Shown here: positions 26,663-35,500 of the stretch, one piece after another
How positions within the stretch are numbered: position 1 is the stretch's first letter
How the letters are laid out: each line of letters opens with the position of its first letter
Assembly: GCF_002803095.1 (NCBI RefSeq)
Contig: NZ_PGLR01000024.1
Span: 1-64,000, forward strand
Direction: 5' to 3'
Length of the DNA: 64,000 nt
From: Pseudomonas sp. ZH-FAD
GTDB taxonomy: Bacteria > Pseudomonadota > Gammaproteobacteria > Pseudomonadales > Pseudomonadaceae
Program-made: the position numbers and the translations under genes
Notes under the pieces: model-generated
The model's database searches: none
Told to the model about the DNA's origin: nothing
What the model saw: only the letters and a program-made list of their open reading frames with translations

Positions 26663-27634
26663 TTACTGCTGCAATTCCTGTTCGGTGAACATATCGCTGA
26701 ACAGCATGCTCGACAGGTAGCGCTCGCCCGAGTCCGGCAGGATCACCACGATGGTCTTGCCCTGCATCTCCGGCTTCTCGGCGAGACGCACCGCCACCGC
26801 CATCGCCGCGCCACAGGAAATCCCGCAGAGAATGCCTTCCTCGCGCATCAGGCGCAGGGCCATGGCCTTGGCTGCGTCGTCGGTGACCTGCTCGACCTGA
26901 TCAACCATCGCCAGATCGAGGTTCTTCGGCACGAAACCGGCGCCGATGCCCTGGATCTTGTGCGGAGCCGGCTTGACCTCGTCACCAGCCAGGGTCTGGC
27001 TGATCACCGGCGAACCTACCGGCTCCACCGCCACCGACAGAATCGGCTTGCCCTGGGTCTGCTTGATGTAACGCGAAACGCCGGTGATGGTGCCGCCGGT
27101 GCCGACGCCGGAGACCAGCACATCAATGGCGCCTTCGGTGTCGCGCCAGATTTCCGGGCCGGTGGTCTTTTCGTGGATGGCCGGGTTGGCCGGGTTCTCG
27201 AACTGCTGCGGCAAGTAGTAGTCAGGGTTGGCCGCCACCAGTTCGTTGGCCTTCTCGATCGCACCCTTCATGCCCTTGGCCGGCTCGGTCAGCACCAGCT
27301 CGGCGCCCAGGGCCTTGAGCACCTTGCGCCGCTCCAGGCTCATCGAGGCCGGCATGGTCAGCACAAGCTTGTAACCGCGCGCTGCAGCGACGAAGGCCAG
27401 GCCGATGCCGGTATTGCCGGAGGTCGGCTCGACGATGGTCATGCCCGGCTTGAGCACGCCGCGCTCCTCGGCATCCCAGATCATGCTGGCGCCGATGCGG
27501 CACTTGACCGAATAGGCCGGGTTGCGGCCCTCGATCTTGGCGAGGATGGTCACGCCTTTCGGCCCCAGGCGGTTGATCATCACCAGCGGCGTATTGCCGA
27601 TGGCCTGGGAGTTGTCAGCGAAAATGCGGCTCAT
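26663..27634 (-). CDS. cysK: Cysteine synthase A
   Basis: A 323-residue PLP enzyme, O-acetylserine sulfhydrylase, making cysteine from O-acetylserine and sulfide. K44 in NPAYSVKCRIG holds PLP, TSGNTGIGLA binds the substrate carboxylate, and GVGTGGTITGVSRYIK binds the phosphate. Length and the CRIGA phrase point to CysK rather than CysM. It is a single gene divergent from the DUF748 gene, and its 3' end abuts a REP cluster. Confidence 0.94.
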   Translation of the reverse strand: MSRIFADNSQAIGNTPLVMINRLGPKGVTILAKIEGRNPAYSVKCRIGASMIWDAEERGVLKPGMTIVEPTSGNTGIGLAFVAAARGYKLVLTMPASMSLERRKVLKALGAELVLTEPAKGMKGAIEKANELVAANPDYYLPQQFENPANPAIHEKTTGPEIWRDTEGAIDVLVSGVGTGGTITGVSRYIKQTQGKPILSVAVEPVGSPVISQTLAGDEVKPAPHKIQGIGAGFVPKNLDLAMVDQVEQVTDDAAKAMALRLMREEGILCGISCGAAMAVAVRLAEKPEMQGKTIVVILPDSGERYLSSMLFSDMFTEQELQQ

Positions 27635-27761
27635 GATTCCTTCCTAAGCAGATGGATGATGAATAAGGGCACCAGCCTATGCCCAGGTGCGGATGCAGTC
27701 CAGCCGAACAGATCGGCGTGAACGTAGTCCATCGAAGATAACTGCTCCGACAGACGCCGCC

Positions 27762-28844
27762 ATGAAACGACGCTACAGTTGGCCCCTCAGGGCCCTGCTC
27801 ATCCTGGTTCTGCTGGTACTGACCGCGCAGCTCGCACTGCCTTGGCTGATCCGTGACTACCTCAACGACAAGCTCGCCGAAATGGGCGACTACCGTGGGC
27901 ATATCGCTGATATCGACCTGGCCTGGTGGCGCGGCGCCTACCGCATCAACGAGCTGACCATCGTCAAGGTGACGGGCGATGTGCCGGTACCGCTGCTCGA
28001 TGCCCCATTGATCGACCTTTCGGTGAGCTGGCCGGCGCTATGGCGCGAGCACGCGGTGGTGGCCGAGGTGTACTTCGAACGACCGCAGTTGAACTTCGTC
28101 GATGGCGGCGAGAATGAGCAGGCCGACCAGACTGGTGCCGGCACCGACTGGCGCGACCAGTTGAACAAGCTGCTACCGATCACGCTCAACGAACTGCGGG
28201 TGATCGACGGCCGCATCAGCTTTCACAACTTCACCACCGATCCCAAGGTGGAACTGAGCGCAGACAAGGTCAACGCCAGCCTCTACAACCTCACCAATGT
28301 CGGTGACGAACCGGGCGACCGGGTCGCGCACTTCGAAGGTCGCGCGCTGTTGCTGGAGCACGCGCCACTGGAGGCCGAGGCAACCTTCGATCCGTTCGAG
28401 CAATTCGAGGACTTCGACCTGCGCCTGCGCGCGAAGGACATCGACCTGACGCGCTTCAACGACTTTGCCCGGGCCTACGGCCGCTTCGACTTCAAGCGTG
28501 GCAACGGCGACCTGGTCATCGAAGCGCAAGCCGAGAACGCCCAGCTCAACGGCTACATCAAGCCCCTGCTGCGAGATGTCGAGGTGTTCGACTGGGAGCA
28601 GGACGTCGAAGATGAAGATAAAGGTGTGCTGCGCTCCATCTGGGAGGCCATCGTCGGCGGCAGCGAGACACTGCTGAAGAACCAGCGCCGCGACCAGTTC
28701 GCCACCCGTGTCGAACTCAGCGGTAGCGTGCACGACCAGCAGACCAGCGCCTTCCAGGCCTTCATCGCCATCCTGCGCAATGGTTTCGTCGAGGCCTTCA
28801 CGCCCCGCTACGAACGCCCGCCACCTCAGCAGGACGGCAGCTGA
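27762..28844 (+). CDS. DUF748-type AsmA-like protein
   Basis: A 360-residue envelope protein with one N-terminal membrane anchor (about 8-27, RALLILVLLVLTAQLALPWL) and a large periplasmic beta-rich region containing the DUF748 phrases LTIVKVTGD, LRVIDGRISFHNF and AKDIDLTRFNDFARAYGRFDF. Relatives belong to the AsmA/YhdP group thought to move or organise lipids between membranes. The role here is unknown. The ATG at 27762 directly precedes the membrane anchor; it is divergent from cysK. Confidence 0.82.
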   Translation: MKRRYSWPLRALLILVLLVLTAQLALPWLIRDYLNDKLAEMGDYRGHIADIDLAWWRGAYRINELTIVKVTGDVPVPLLDAPLIDLSVSWPALWREHAVVAEVYFERPQLNFVDGGENEQADQTGAGTDWRDQLNKLLPITLNELRVIDGRISFHNFTTDPKVELSADKVNASLYNLTNVGDEPGDRVAHFEGRALLLEHAPLEAEATFDPFEQFEDFDLRLRAKDIDLTRFNDFARAYGRFDFKRGNGDLVIEAQAENAQLNGYIKPLLRDVEVFDWEQDVEDEDKGVLRSIWEAIVGGSETLLKNQRRDQFATRVELSGSVHDQQTSAFQAFIAILRNGFVEAFTPRYERPPPQQDGS

Positions 28845-28988
28845 GCTGTAGTCGCAAGCAGCGGTGACCGCCCATTCAGTGACTGAATACTGCGTCTGCG
28901 TTCACAGCCACCGGAGCGGCGCGTTATAGTCGCGCTCTGAATTTCTGCTGCGGGCCGGCCCGCGCGTTACCGTTTCGAGGATTTTCCG

Positions 28989-29834
28989 ATGAAGTTCGAA
29001 GGCACCCAGTCCTACGTCGCCACCGACGACCTCAAGCTCGCGGTCAACGCCGCCATCACCCTGCAACGCCCGCTGTTGGTCAAGGGTGAGCCGGGCACCG
29101 GCAAGACCATGCTCGCCGAGCAACTGGCCGACGCATTCGGCGCCAAGTTGATCACCTGGCACATCAAGTCCACCACCAAGGCGCATCAGGGCCTGTATGA
29201 ATACGATGCGGTCAGCCGCTTGCGCGATTCGCAGCTCGATTCCGACAAGGTTCACGACGTTCGCAACTACATCAAGAAAGGCAAGCTGTGGGAGGCGTTC
29301 GAGTCCGACGAGCGCGTGATCCTGCTGATCGACGAAATCGACAAGGCCGACATCGAGTTCCCCAACGACCTGTTGCAGGAACTCGACAAGATGGAGTTCT
29401 ACGTTTACGAAACCAACGAGACGATCAAGGCCAAGCAGCGCCCGATCATCATCATCACCTCGAACAACGAGAAGGAACTGCCGGACGCCTTCCTGCGCCG
29501 CTGCTTCTTCCACTACATCGCTTTCCCCGATCGCGACACCCTGAAAAAGATCGTCGACGTGCACTACCCCAACATCAGCGGCGAGCTGGTGGCCGAGGCG
29601 CTGGACGTGTTCTTCGACGTGCGTAAGGTACCGGGCCTGAAGAAGAAGCCCTCGACCAGCGAACTGGTGGACTGGCTCAAGCTGCTGATGGCCGACAATA
29701 TCGGTGAAGCCGTGCTGCGCGAACGCGACCCGACCAAGGCCATCCCGCCGCTGGCCGGCGCCCTGGTGAAGAACGAGCAGGATGTGCAGCTGCTCGAGCG
29801 ACTGGCCTTCATGACCCGCCGCGCTTCCAGGTAA
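28989..29834 (+). CDS. MoxR-family AAA+ ATPase
   Basis: A 281-residue AAA+ protein with Walker A GEPGTGKT at 33-40, Walker B VILLIDEIDKAD near 115, sensor 1 in IIITSNNEKELPDAFLRRC and an arginine-finger region. MoxR ATPases act as chaperones that mature or load metal into partner complexes, usually with a von Willebrand A protein encoded next to them, as here (30012). The ATG at 28989 follows CGAGGATTTTCCG. The target is unknown. Confidence 0.9.
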   Translation: MKFEGTQSYVATDDLKLAVNAAITLQRPLLVKGEPGTGKTMLAEQLADAFGAKLITWHIKSTTKAHQGLYEYDAVSRLRDSQLDSDKVHDVRNYIKKGKLWEAFESDERVILLIDEIDKADIEFPNDLLQELDKMEFYVYETNETIKAKQRPIIIITSNNEKELPDAFLRRCFFHYIAFPDRDTLKKIVDVHYPNISGELVAEALDVFFDVRKVPGLKKKPSTSELVDWLKLLMADNIGEAVLRERDPTKAIPPLAGALVKNEQDVQLLERLAFMTRRASR

Positions 29835-29849
29835 GAATTCGGGCTGCTG

Positions 29850-29943
29850 CGCGTCGGCCAGGCTGCGTTGAGAGCAGGCTCGCAATGCTCATGTACAAAA
29901 GTACACTGCGCTTGCTCGCCTGCTCTCGCCTTGCCTGACTCTA
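29850..29943. repeat. Long imperfect palindrome between MoxR and VWA genes
   Basis: Nested arms include GAGAGCAGGC (29870-29879) with GCCTGCTCTC (29918-29927) and a perfect core TGTAC-AAAA-GTACA at 29892-29905; weaker pairing continues outward over about 90 bases. It resembles a dispersed Pseudomonas intergenic repeat I have seen elsewhere but cannot name. It may weaken read-through between the ATPase and VWA genes. Confidence 0.6.
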
Positions 29944-30011
29944 GCTCGCTCGCCCTTCCTCTGGTTCGGGCAGTGGCCACAGGCAGTCACAGACTTTCAT
30001 GAGGGCATAGC

Positions 30012-31190
30012 ATGCTGCTCAACCTGTTCAACGAAATGCGCGCGGCCAAGGTGCCGGTGTCGGTGCGCGAGTTGCTCGACCTGATCAACGCGCTCAAGCA
30101 CAACATCGTGTTCGCCGACATGGACGAGTTCTATTACTTGGCGCGGGCGATCCTGGTGAAGGACGAACGTCACTTCGACAAGTTCGACCGTGCCTTCGGC
30201 GCCTACTTCAAGGGCCTGGAAAACCTCAACGAACACATCGAGGCGATGATCCCCGAGGAATGGCTGCGCAAGGAGTTCGAGCGCCTGCTCACCGATGAGG
30301 AAAAGGCGCAGATCCAGAGCCTCGGCGGCCTGGACAAGCTGATCGAGGAATTCAAGAAGCGCCTCGAGGAGCAGAAGGAAAAGCACGCCGGCGGCAACAA
30401 GTGGATCGGCACCGGCGGCACCAGCCCGTTCGGCTCCGGCGGCTACAACCCGGAAGGCATTCGCGTCGGCGATGCTGGCAAGCGCCAGGGCAAGGCCGCC
30501 AAGGTGTGGGACCAGCGCGAATACAAGAACCTCGACGATCAGGTCGAGCTGGGCACGCGCAACATCAAGGTGGCGTTGCGCCGCCTGCGCAAGTTCGCCC
30601 GCCAGGGCGCTGCCGAAGAGCTCGATCTGGACGGCACCATCGACCACACCGCGAAAGACGGCGGCCTGCTCAACATCCAGATGCGCCCGGAACGGCGCAA
30701 CACGGTCAAGCTCCTGCTGTTGCTGGATATCGGCGGCTCGATGGACGCCCACGTCAAGGTCTGCGAGGAGCTGTTCAGCGCCTGCAAGACCGAGTTCAAG
30801 CATCTTGAATATTTCTACTTCCACAACTTCATCTACGAGAGCGTGTGGAAGAACAACATGCGCCGCACCAGCGAACGCACCTCGACGATGGACCTGCTGC
30901 ACAAGTACGGCGCCGACTACAAGGTGGTGTTCGTCGGCGATGCGGCCATGGCTCCTTACGAGATCACCCAGGCCGGCGGCAGCGTCGAACACTGGAACGA
31001 GGAAGCCGGCTACGTCTGGATGAAGCGCTTCACCGAGAAGTTCAAGAAGATCATCTGGATCAACCCCTACCCCAAAGACACCTGGAACTACACCGCCTCC
31101 ACCGGTCTGGTACGCGAGCTGATCGAAGATCGCATGTACCCGCTGACCCTGCAGGGGCTGGAGGACGGCATGAAGTACCTGTCCAAGTAA
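30012..31190 (+). CDS. VWA-domain protein, CoxE-like partner of MoxR ATPase
   Basis: A 392-residue soluble protein with an N-terminal helical region (about 1-130), a Gly-rich linker with GSGGYNPEGIRVGDAGK, and a C-terminal von Willebrand A domain. The MIDAS metal motif reads D239-I-G-G-S instead of the canonical D-x-S-x-S, so one metal-ligand Ser is Gly. Such proteins serve as adaptors for MoxR ATPases, whose gene is 177 bases upstream. An intrinsic terminator follows at 31208. Confidence 0.87.
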   Translation: MLLNLFNEMRAAKVPVSVRELLDLINALKHNIVFADMDEFYYLARAILVKDERHFDKFDRAFGAYFKGLENLNEHIEAMIPEEWLRKEFERLLTDEEKAQIQSLGGLDKLIEEFKKRLEEQKEKHAGGNKWIGTGGTSPFGSGGYNPEGIRVGDAGKRQGKAAKVWDQREYKNLDDQVELGTRNIKVALRRLRKFARQGAAEELDLDGTIDHTAKDGGLLNIQMRPERRNTVKLLLLLDIGGSMDAHVKVCEELFSACKTEFKHLEYFYFHNFIYESVWKNNMRRTSERTSTMDLLHKYGADYKVVFVGDAAMAPYEITQAGGSVEHWNEEAGYVWMKRFTEKFKKIIWINPYPKDTWNYTASTGLVRELIEDRMYPLTLQGLEDGMKYLSK

Positions 31191-31207
31191 GACTTCAAGC
31201 AGCGATG

Positions 31208-31247
31208 AAAAACGCCGCGAACCCTCTGCAGGATTCGCGGCGTTTTT
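31208..31247 (+). terminator. Rho-independent terminator after the VWA gene
   Basis: AAAAACGCCGCGAA pairs perfectly with TTCGCGGCGTTTTT around a 12-base loop (CCCTCTGCAGGA). The symmetric A-run and T-run let it end transcription from either side. A REP type A pair follows at about 31250-31304. Confidence 0.9.
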
Positions 31248-31249
31248 GT

Positions 31250-31304
31250 ATCCCGGAGGCAATCCGGGACACTGTGACAAGCCCCCGGATTGCATCCGGG
31301 CTAC
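31250..31304. repeat. REP pair (type A)
   Basis: ATCCCGGAGGCAATCCGGGA at 31250-31269 is a degenerate copy, facing CCGGATTGCATCCGGGCTAC at 31285-31304. It lies between the terminator of the VWA gene and the 3' end of the DUF2167 gene. Confidence 0.65.
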
Positions 31305-31313
31305 GGACTGAAC

Positions 31314-32360
31314 TCAGCGTTTGTCCGCATCGTTCGGTTTGTTCAGATCCATCACCGTTTGCGCTGGCTCTTGCGGTTTGGCCTCGGCAACCGGTGCGAC
31401 CGGAGCGCTCACGGCGTCGACCGGCGCTTCCTTCTTGCGCAGACCGATGCGCTTGAACAGCCAGCCGCCCAGCACCACCGGGATGAACCAGAACTTCTTC
31501 AGCAGTACCAGCAACATGGCCAGCAAACCGGTCTTGGCGGCGACCTTGCCGGCTACCAGCGCGCCGAGGCCGTATGCGGCAACGGTATCCAGATCCGGAT
31601 CGAACTCGGCATAGCGCTGGCCCGGGTTGAACTCGGTTGCAGCCAGCACGGCCGGCACGCTGGCCTCGATTTCTGCCAGTTGATCCATATTGGCGACGAA
31701 ATTCAGCACCAGCACACCCTTACGGCCCAACACGCGAATGTTGTAATTCAGGGTATTGGCCTCGCTATCGCCGAACTTCAGCTCTTTGGCCCAATAGAGC
31801 TTCTTGCCTTCGGCATCGTAGTGCGGCTCGGCGGCCCAGCCGACCAGTTGCACGGCCTCGTAGCCATTCTCTTCACGCCAGGTGTTGGCCTCGCGCATGT
31901 CGGCCTGCATGTCCTTGAGCATGTCGCCGTAGTCGATATCGCCGGCGTCCTCATCGGACACGTAGCCGCTGCCTTCGTATTCGACGGTCACACCCCAGGA
32001 TTCATCGGCCAGCGGCGACACACCAGCCGGCAGGATCATGCCCAGCGGCGGGACGTCATCTGGCGGGTTGCCCCAGGCATCGACCAGCAGGCGCTGGGCG
32101 TTCTCACCGTCGAGAAACACCAGAGTATCGGGCAGATTGAGGGTGGCCAGATCGTTGCCCAGGACGACGCGGCCGCTCTTGAACTCCAGGCTGGCGACGA
32201 ATTCTTCAGGACTGATGTATTGCGCCGCATCCTCGGTCTCGATGACCTCGGTGTCGACCGCAGCGTTTTCTGGCTCGGTCTCGGGATTGGCGTATGCAAC
32301 GCAGGTGAACGGCAGGACAGCAGCCAGCGCGGCTGCCAGGATCGAATCCTTGATCGACAT
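31314..32360 (-). CDS. DUF2167 membrane-anchored protein
   Basis: A 348-residue protein with a signal peptide of about 24 residues (ends CVAYA), a large extracytoplasmic domain with the DUF2167 phrases LPDTLVFLDGENAQRLLVDA and WGVTVEYEGSGYVSDEDA, and one or two membrane helices near 255-290, then a Pro/Ala/Lys-rich cytoplasmic tail. Function of the family is not known. It is a single gene with GGAGTTCCC before its start. Confidence 0.85.
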   Translation of the reverse strand: MSIKDSILAAALAAVLPFTCVAYANPETEPENAAVDTEVIETEDAAQYISPEEFVASLEFKSGRVVLGNDLATLNLPDTLVFLDGENAQRLLVDAWGNPPDDVPPLGMILPAGVSPLADESWGVTVEYEGSGYVSDEDAGDIDYGDMLKDMQADMREANTWREENGYEAVQLVGWAAEPHYDAEGKKLYWAKELKFGDSEANTLNYNIRVLGRKGVLVLNFVANMDQLAEIEASVPAVLAATEFNPGQRYAEFDPDLDTVAAYGLGALVAGKVAAKTGLLAMLLVLLKKFWFIPVVLGGWLFKRIGLRKKEAPVDAVSAPVAPVAEAKPQEPAQTVMDLNKPNDADKR

Positions 32361-32573
32361 GGGAACTCCATAGACACGGGTAGGTAAATGTAACTGCTTA
32401 TTACGTTACCACGCTCGCGGAACTCGACATGCGTCATACCGCAACTTTTTGCGATGTTCCGCCCCCCTGCAAAGAAGACCACGGAGCACCGCCCCCGCAG
32501 GCGATGCTCCGCAGCCAACCTGGCGCCGACCCTGGCTACCGTGCGTGATCCGAACACCAGGGATCACGCCACC

Positions 32574-35500
32574 TCATACCAACTGGAAGTCGGTGATGGT
32601 CACGCTGGTATGGTCGGTTACACCGACCAGGCGAATGCTGCCACCATCTGCACCATTGACCGTCACCAACACATCGTTGCCGGCATCGGCGATTGACACC
32701 CGACTGGCGAAAGTCGCCGCCGTGAGATTGAACGCCGCGATGTTGAGCAGGTCCTGCCCTCCAGTCGGGTTGGCGTCGAAACCAATGATGGTGTCGTTGC
32801 CGAAGTTGGGCCCGAACATGAAGATGTTGTTGCCCTGGCTGGCATACAGGGTGTCGTTGCCAGCACCACCGATCATGATGTCGTTACCCGCACCACCATC
32901 GAGGATGTCGTCACCGTCACCGCCGTCGAGGATGTCGTTGCCACCATCGCCGAACAGCATGTCATCACCCAGGCCGCCGAACAGTCTGTCGGCACCGGCA
33001 CCACCGTGCAGGGTGTCATTGCCGTCCAGACCATGCAGCTCATCATCACCGCCCTGCCCACGCAGAACATCATTGCCGGCGCTGCCGGACATCAGGTTGG
33101 CCTGACCATTGCCGGTGGCATTGGCCGGCCCGGTGCCGACATGCACGTAGTTTTCCACGTTGGCGCTCAGGGTGTAGCTGGCCGCAGTGGAATAGACGGT
33201 ATCGATACCACCGCCGCTGGCCTCGACCACCACATCGCCGGGGTTGTCGACGTAGTAGCTGTCGTTGCCTGCCCCACCAACCAGACGGTCGACTCCGGCA
33301 CCGCCATCGAGCACGTCATCGCCGTCACCACCAGTGATGGTATTGGCCAGCTCGTTGCCATAGCCGGTGAAATTGCCAGTGCCAATAAAGGTCAGGTGCT
33401 CGACGTTGGCACCCAGGCCGTACTCCTGCAGAGTGGTACGCACGGTATCAGTACCCTGCCCGGCAAGCTCTATCACCTGATCGCCAATGTTATCGACGAT
33501 ATAGATGTCATTACCCAACCCACCGATCATGATGTCAGCGCCCAGCCCACCATCCAGGGTGTCGTTGCCAGCACCACCGTCGAGGATGTCGTTGCCATCC
33601 AGACCGTTGAGCACATCGTTGCCACCCAGGCCGAGGATGTAGTCGTCCAGCGTCGTACCGTTGAGCGTATTCGCCGCGTTGGTGCCCATGATCACCGCGC
33701 TGGCGATCACGGCCGTCGCCGCTGAGGTCAGCACCTCGACGGTGCCACGGTTGTCGGTATAGCTGACCTGCACCCGCACCTGCTGGCCCGCCTGCGCATT
33801 GGTCAGGGTAAAGGACTGCGCGGTGGCGCCGGCGATATTGCTGAAGCTATCGCCATTGCCCGCCTGCCATTGATAGCCAAACGTCACCCCAACCATACCG
33901 TCGGCATCGGCGATCATCGCGGTTGAGGCGATCAGCACCTGGCCGACATTGGGTGACGTATTATTGAGCTGTGGCAGCCCGCTCGGCGCATCGTTGATAT
34001 TGAGCACGGGCGCAGTGACTTCCGATACCAGGCTCTCCGGGTTGCCCCAGTCGTCGCTGAAGCTGACTACCACGCGTAGCGCCAGCCCGACCTCGGCATC
34101 GCCCGGGGTGAAACTCTGCCCCGTACCGACCTGCACCCACTCGCCGGCCACCAGCGCCTGCCAGGCGTAGCTGAGCACAGCGAATTCGGTGCCATTGGGA
34201 TCACTGACGGTGGCGGCAGCAACCAACACCTCGTCCTCGCTGGGCGCCATATTGCTGATGGTCACACTGCCCTCGGCGGGGCGATCCACCAACCACACCA
34301 CCTGGTCAGCGAACTGCACGCGGTCGATATTGCGCAGGGTATCGGTACCATCGGAGACGATCTTGCGGGTAGTACTGAGCCCATCAGGATCGAGCGGGTC
34401 GAAGGTAGTCACGGTACCACCGCCACCGGCAAAGCGGGTATGGCTGACCGTCCAGGTGCCGTCGAAGTTCTCGAAGATGTCGTACTCATCGGCCAGGCCG
34501 AAGTACACCGCAGTGTCGATATCATGCTCATCCTTGCTGTAGAGAATCTCACGCACGATATGCAACTGGCCGGGATTGAGCAGGCGACTGAACATGGCCT
34601 GATCCAGCGTCAGACTGTCTGGAGTGCCGGCGAGAATGCCGCTCTTGCCGGTGATCAGCTGGGTCATGCCATCGGCTGTACCGATCTCGTTGCCGCTGTC
34701 GTCACGGATGCTGATACGCACGTTGAGCCAAGCCGCGCCATCGATGTAATCGTCGCCACCGCGGCCTTCGATCACGTCACTGCCGCCACCACCGAGCAGG
34801 ATATTTCCAGCGTTGAAGGCGATGATCGCTTCCAAATCACCCTCTTGCGGAGCTGCCTCGATCAGGTAGTCGAGCATTTCGCGCAGGCCATTGATGCGGT
34901 CCACACCGGCCTGGCTGAGGGCATTGTTGGCATTGAGCTGATCCTCTTCGCCAGCGTCCGGATCGTTACCGCGATCGTCGCCACGCAAGACATCGTCGAG
35001 GTCCCAGCCCGACAGCGCCTCTACGTCGCTGAAGCGGTCACGCAGGACCTTCAGCGGCTCGGTGTCGAACACCAGCTGGTTGAGATCCGAGTAGGCAGCG
35101 ACCGTGCTGTCCTTGTGGATCACCCAGTCGAAACCCCACATACCGATATTCTTCTGGATACCGGCGCCGGCGAACATGATGTCGTCACCGGAGTCGGCGT
35201 CATAGTCGGTGTCGCCCTGGCCACCGTTGAGCACGTCGTGGCCGATGATCGGGCTCTCGAAGAAGATGTCGCCATTGTCGCCAGCAATGTAGTCGAAGCG
35301 ACCACCACCTTCGATCCAGTCGTCACCAGAGCCACCGAACAACGCATCGATACCACTGCCGCCATGGATGAAGTCGTTACCGGTGCCACCCATGATTTCC
35401 TTGCCGTCAGTGCCGCCGATGATGAAGTCGTCGCCCTCGCCACCGAAGATCAGATCCAGCCCGTTGCCACCGTGGATCACGTCGTTGCCGGCACCGCCTT

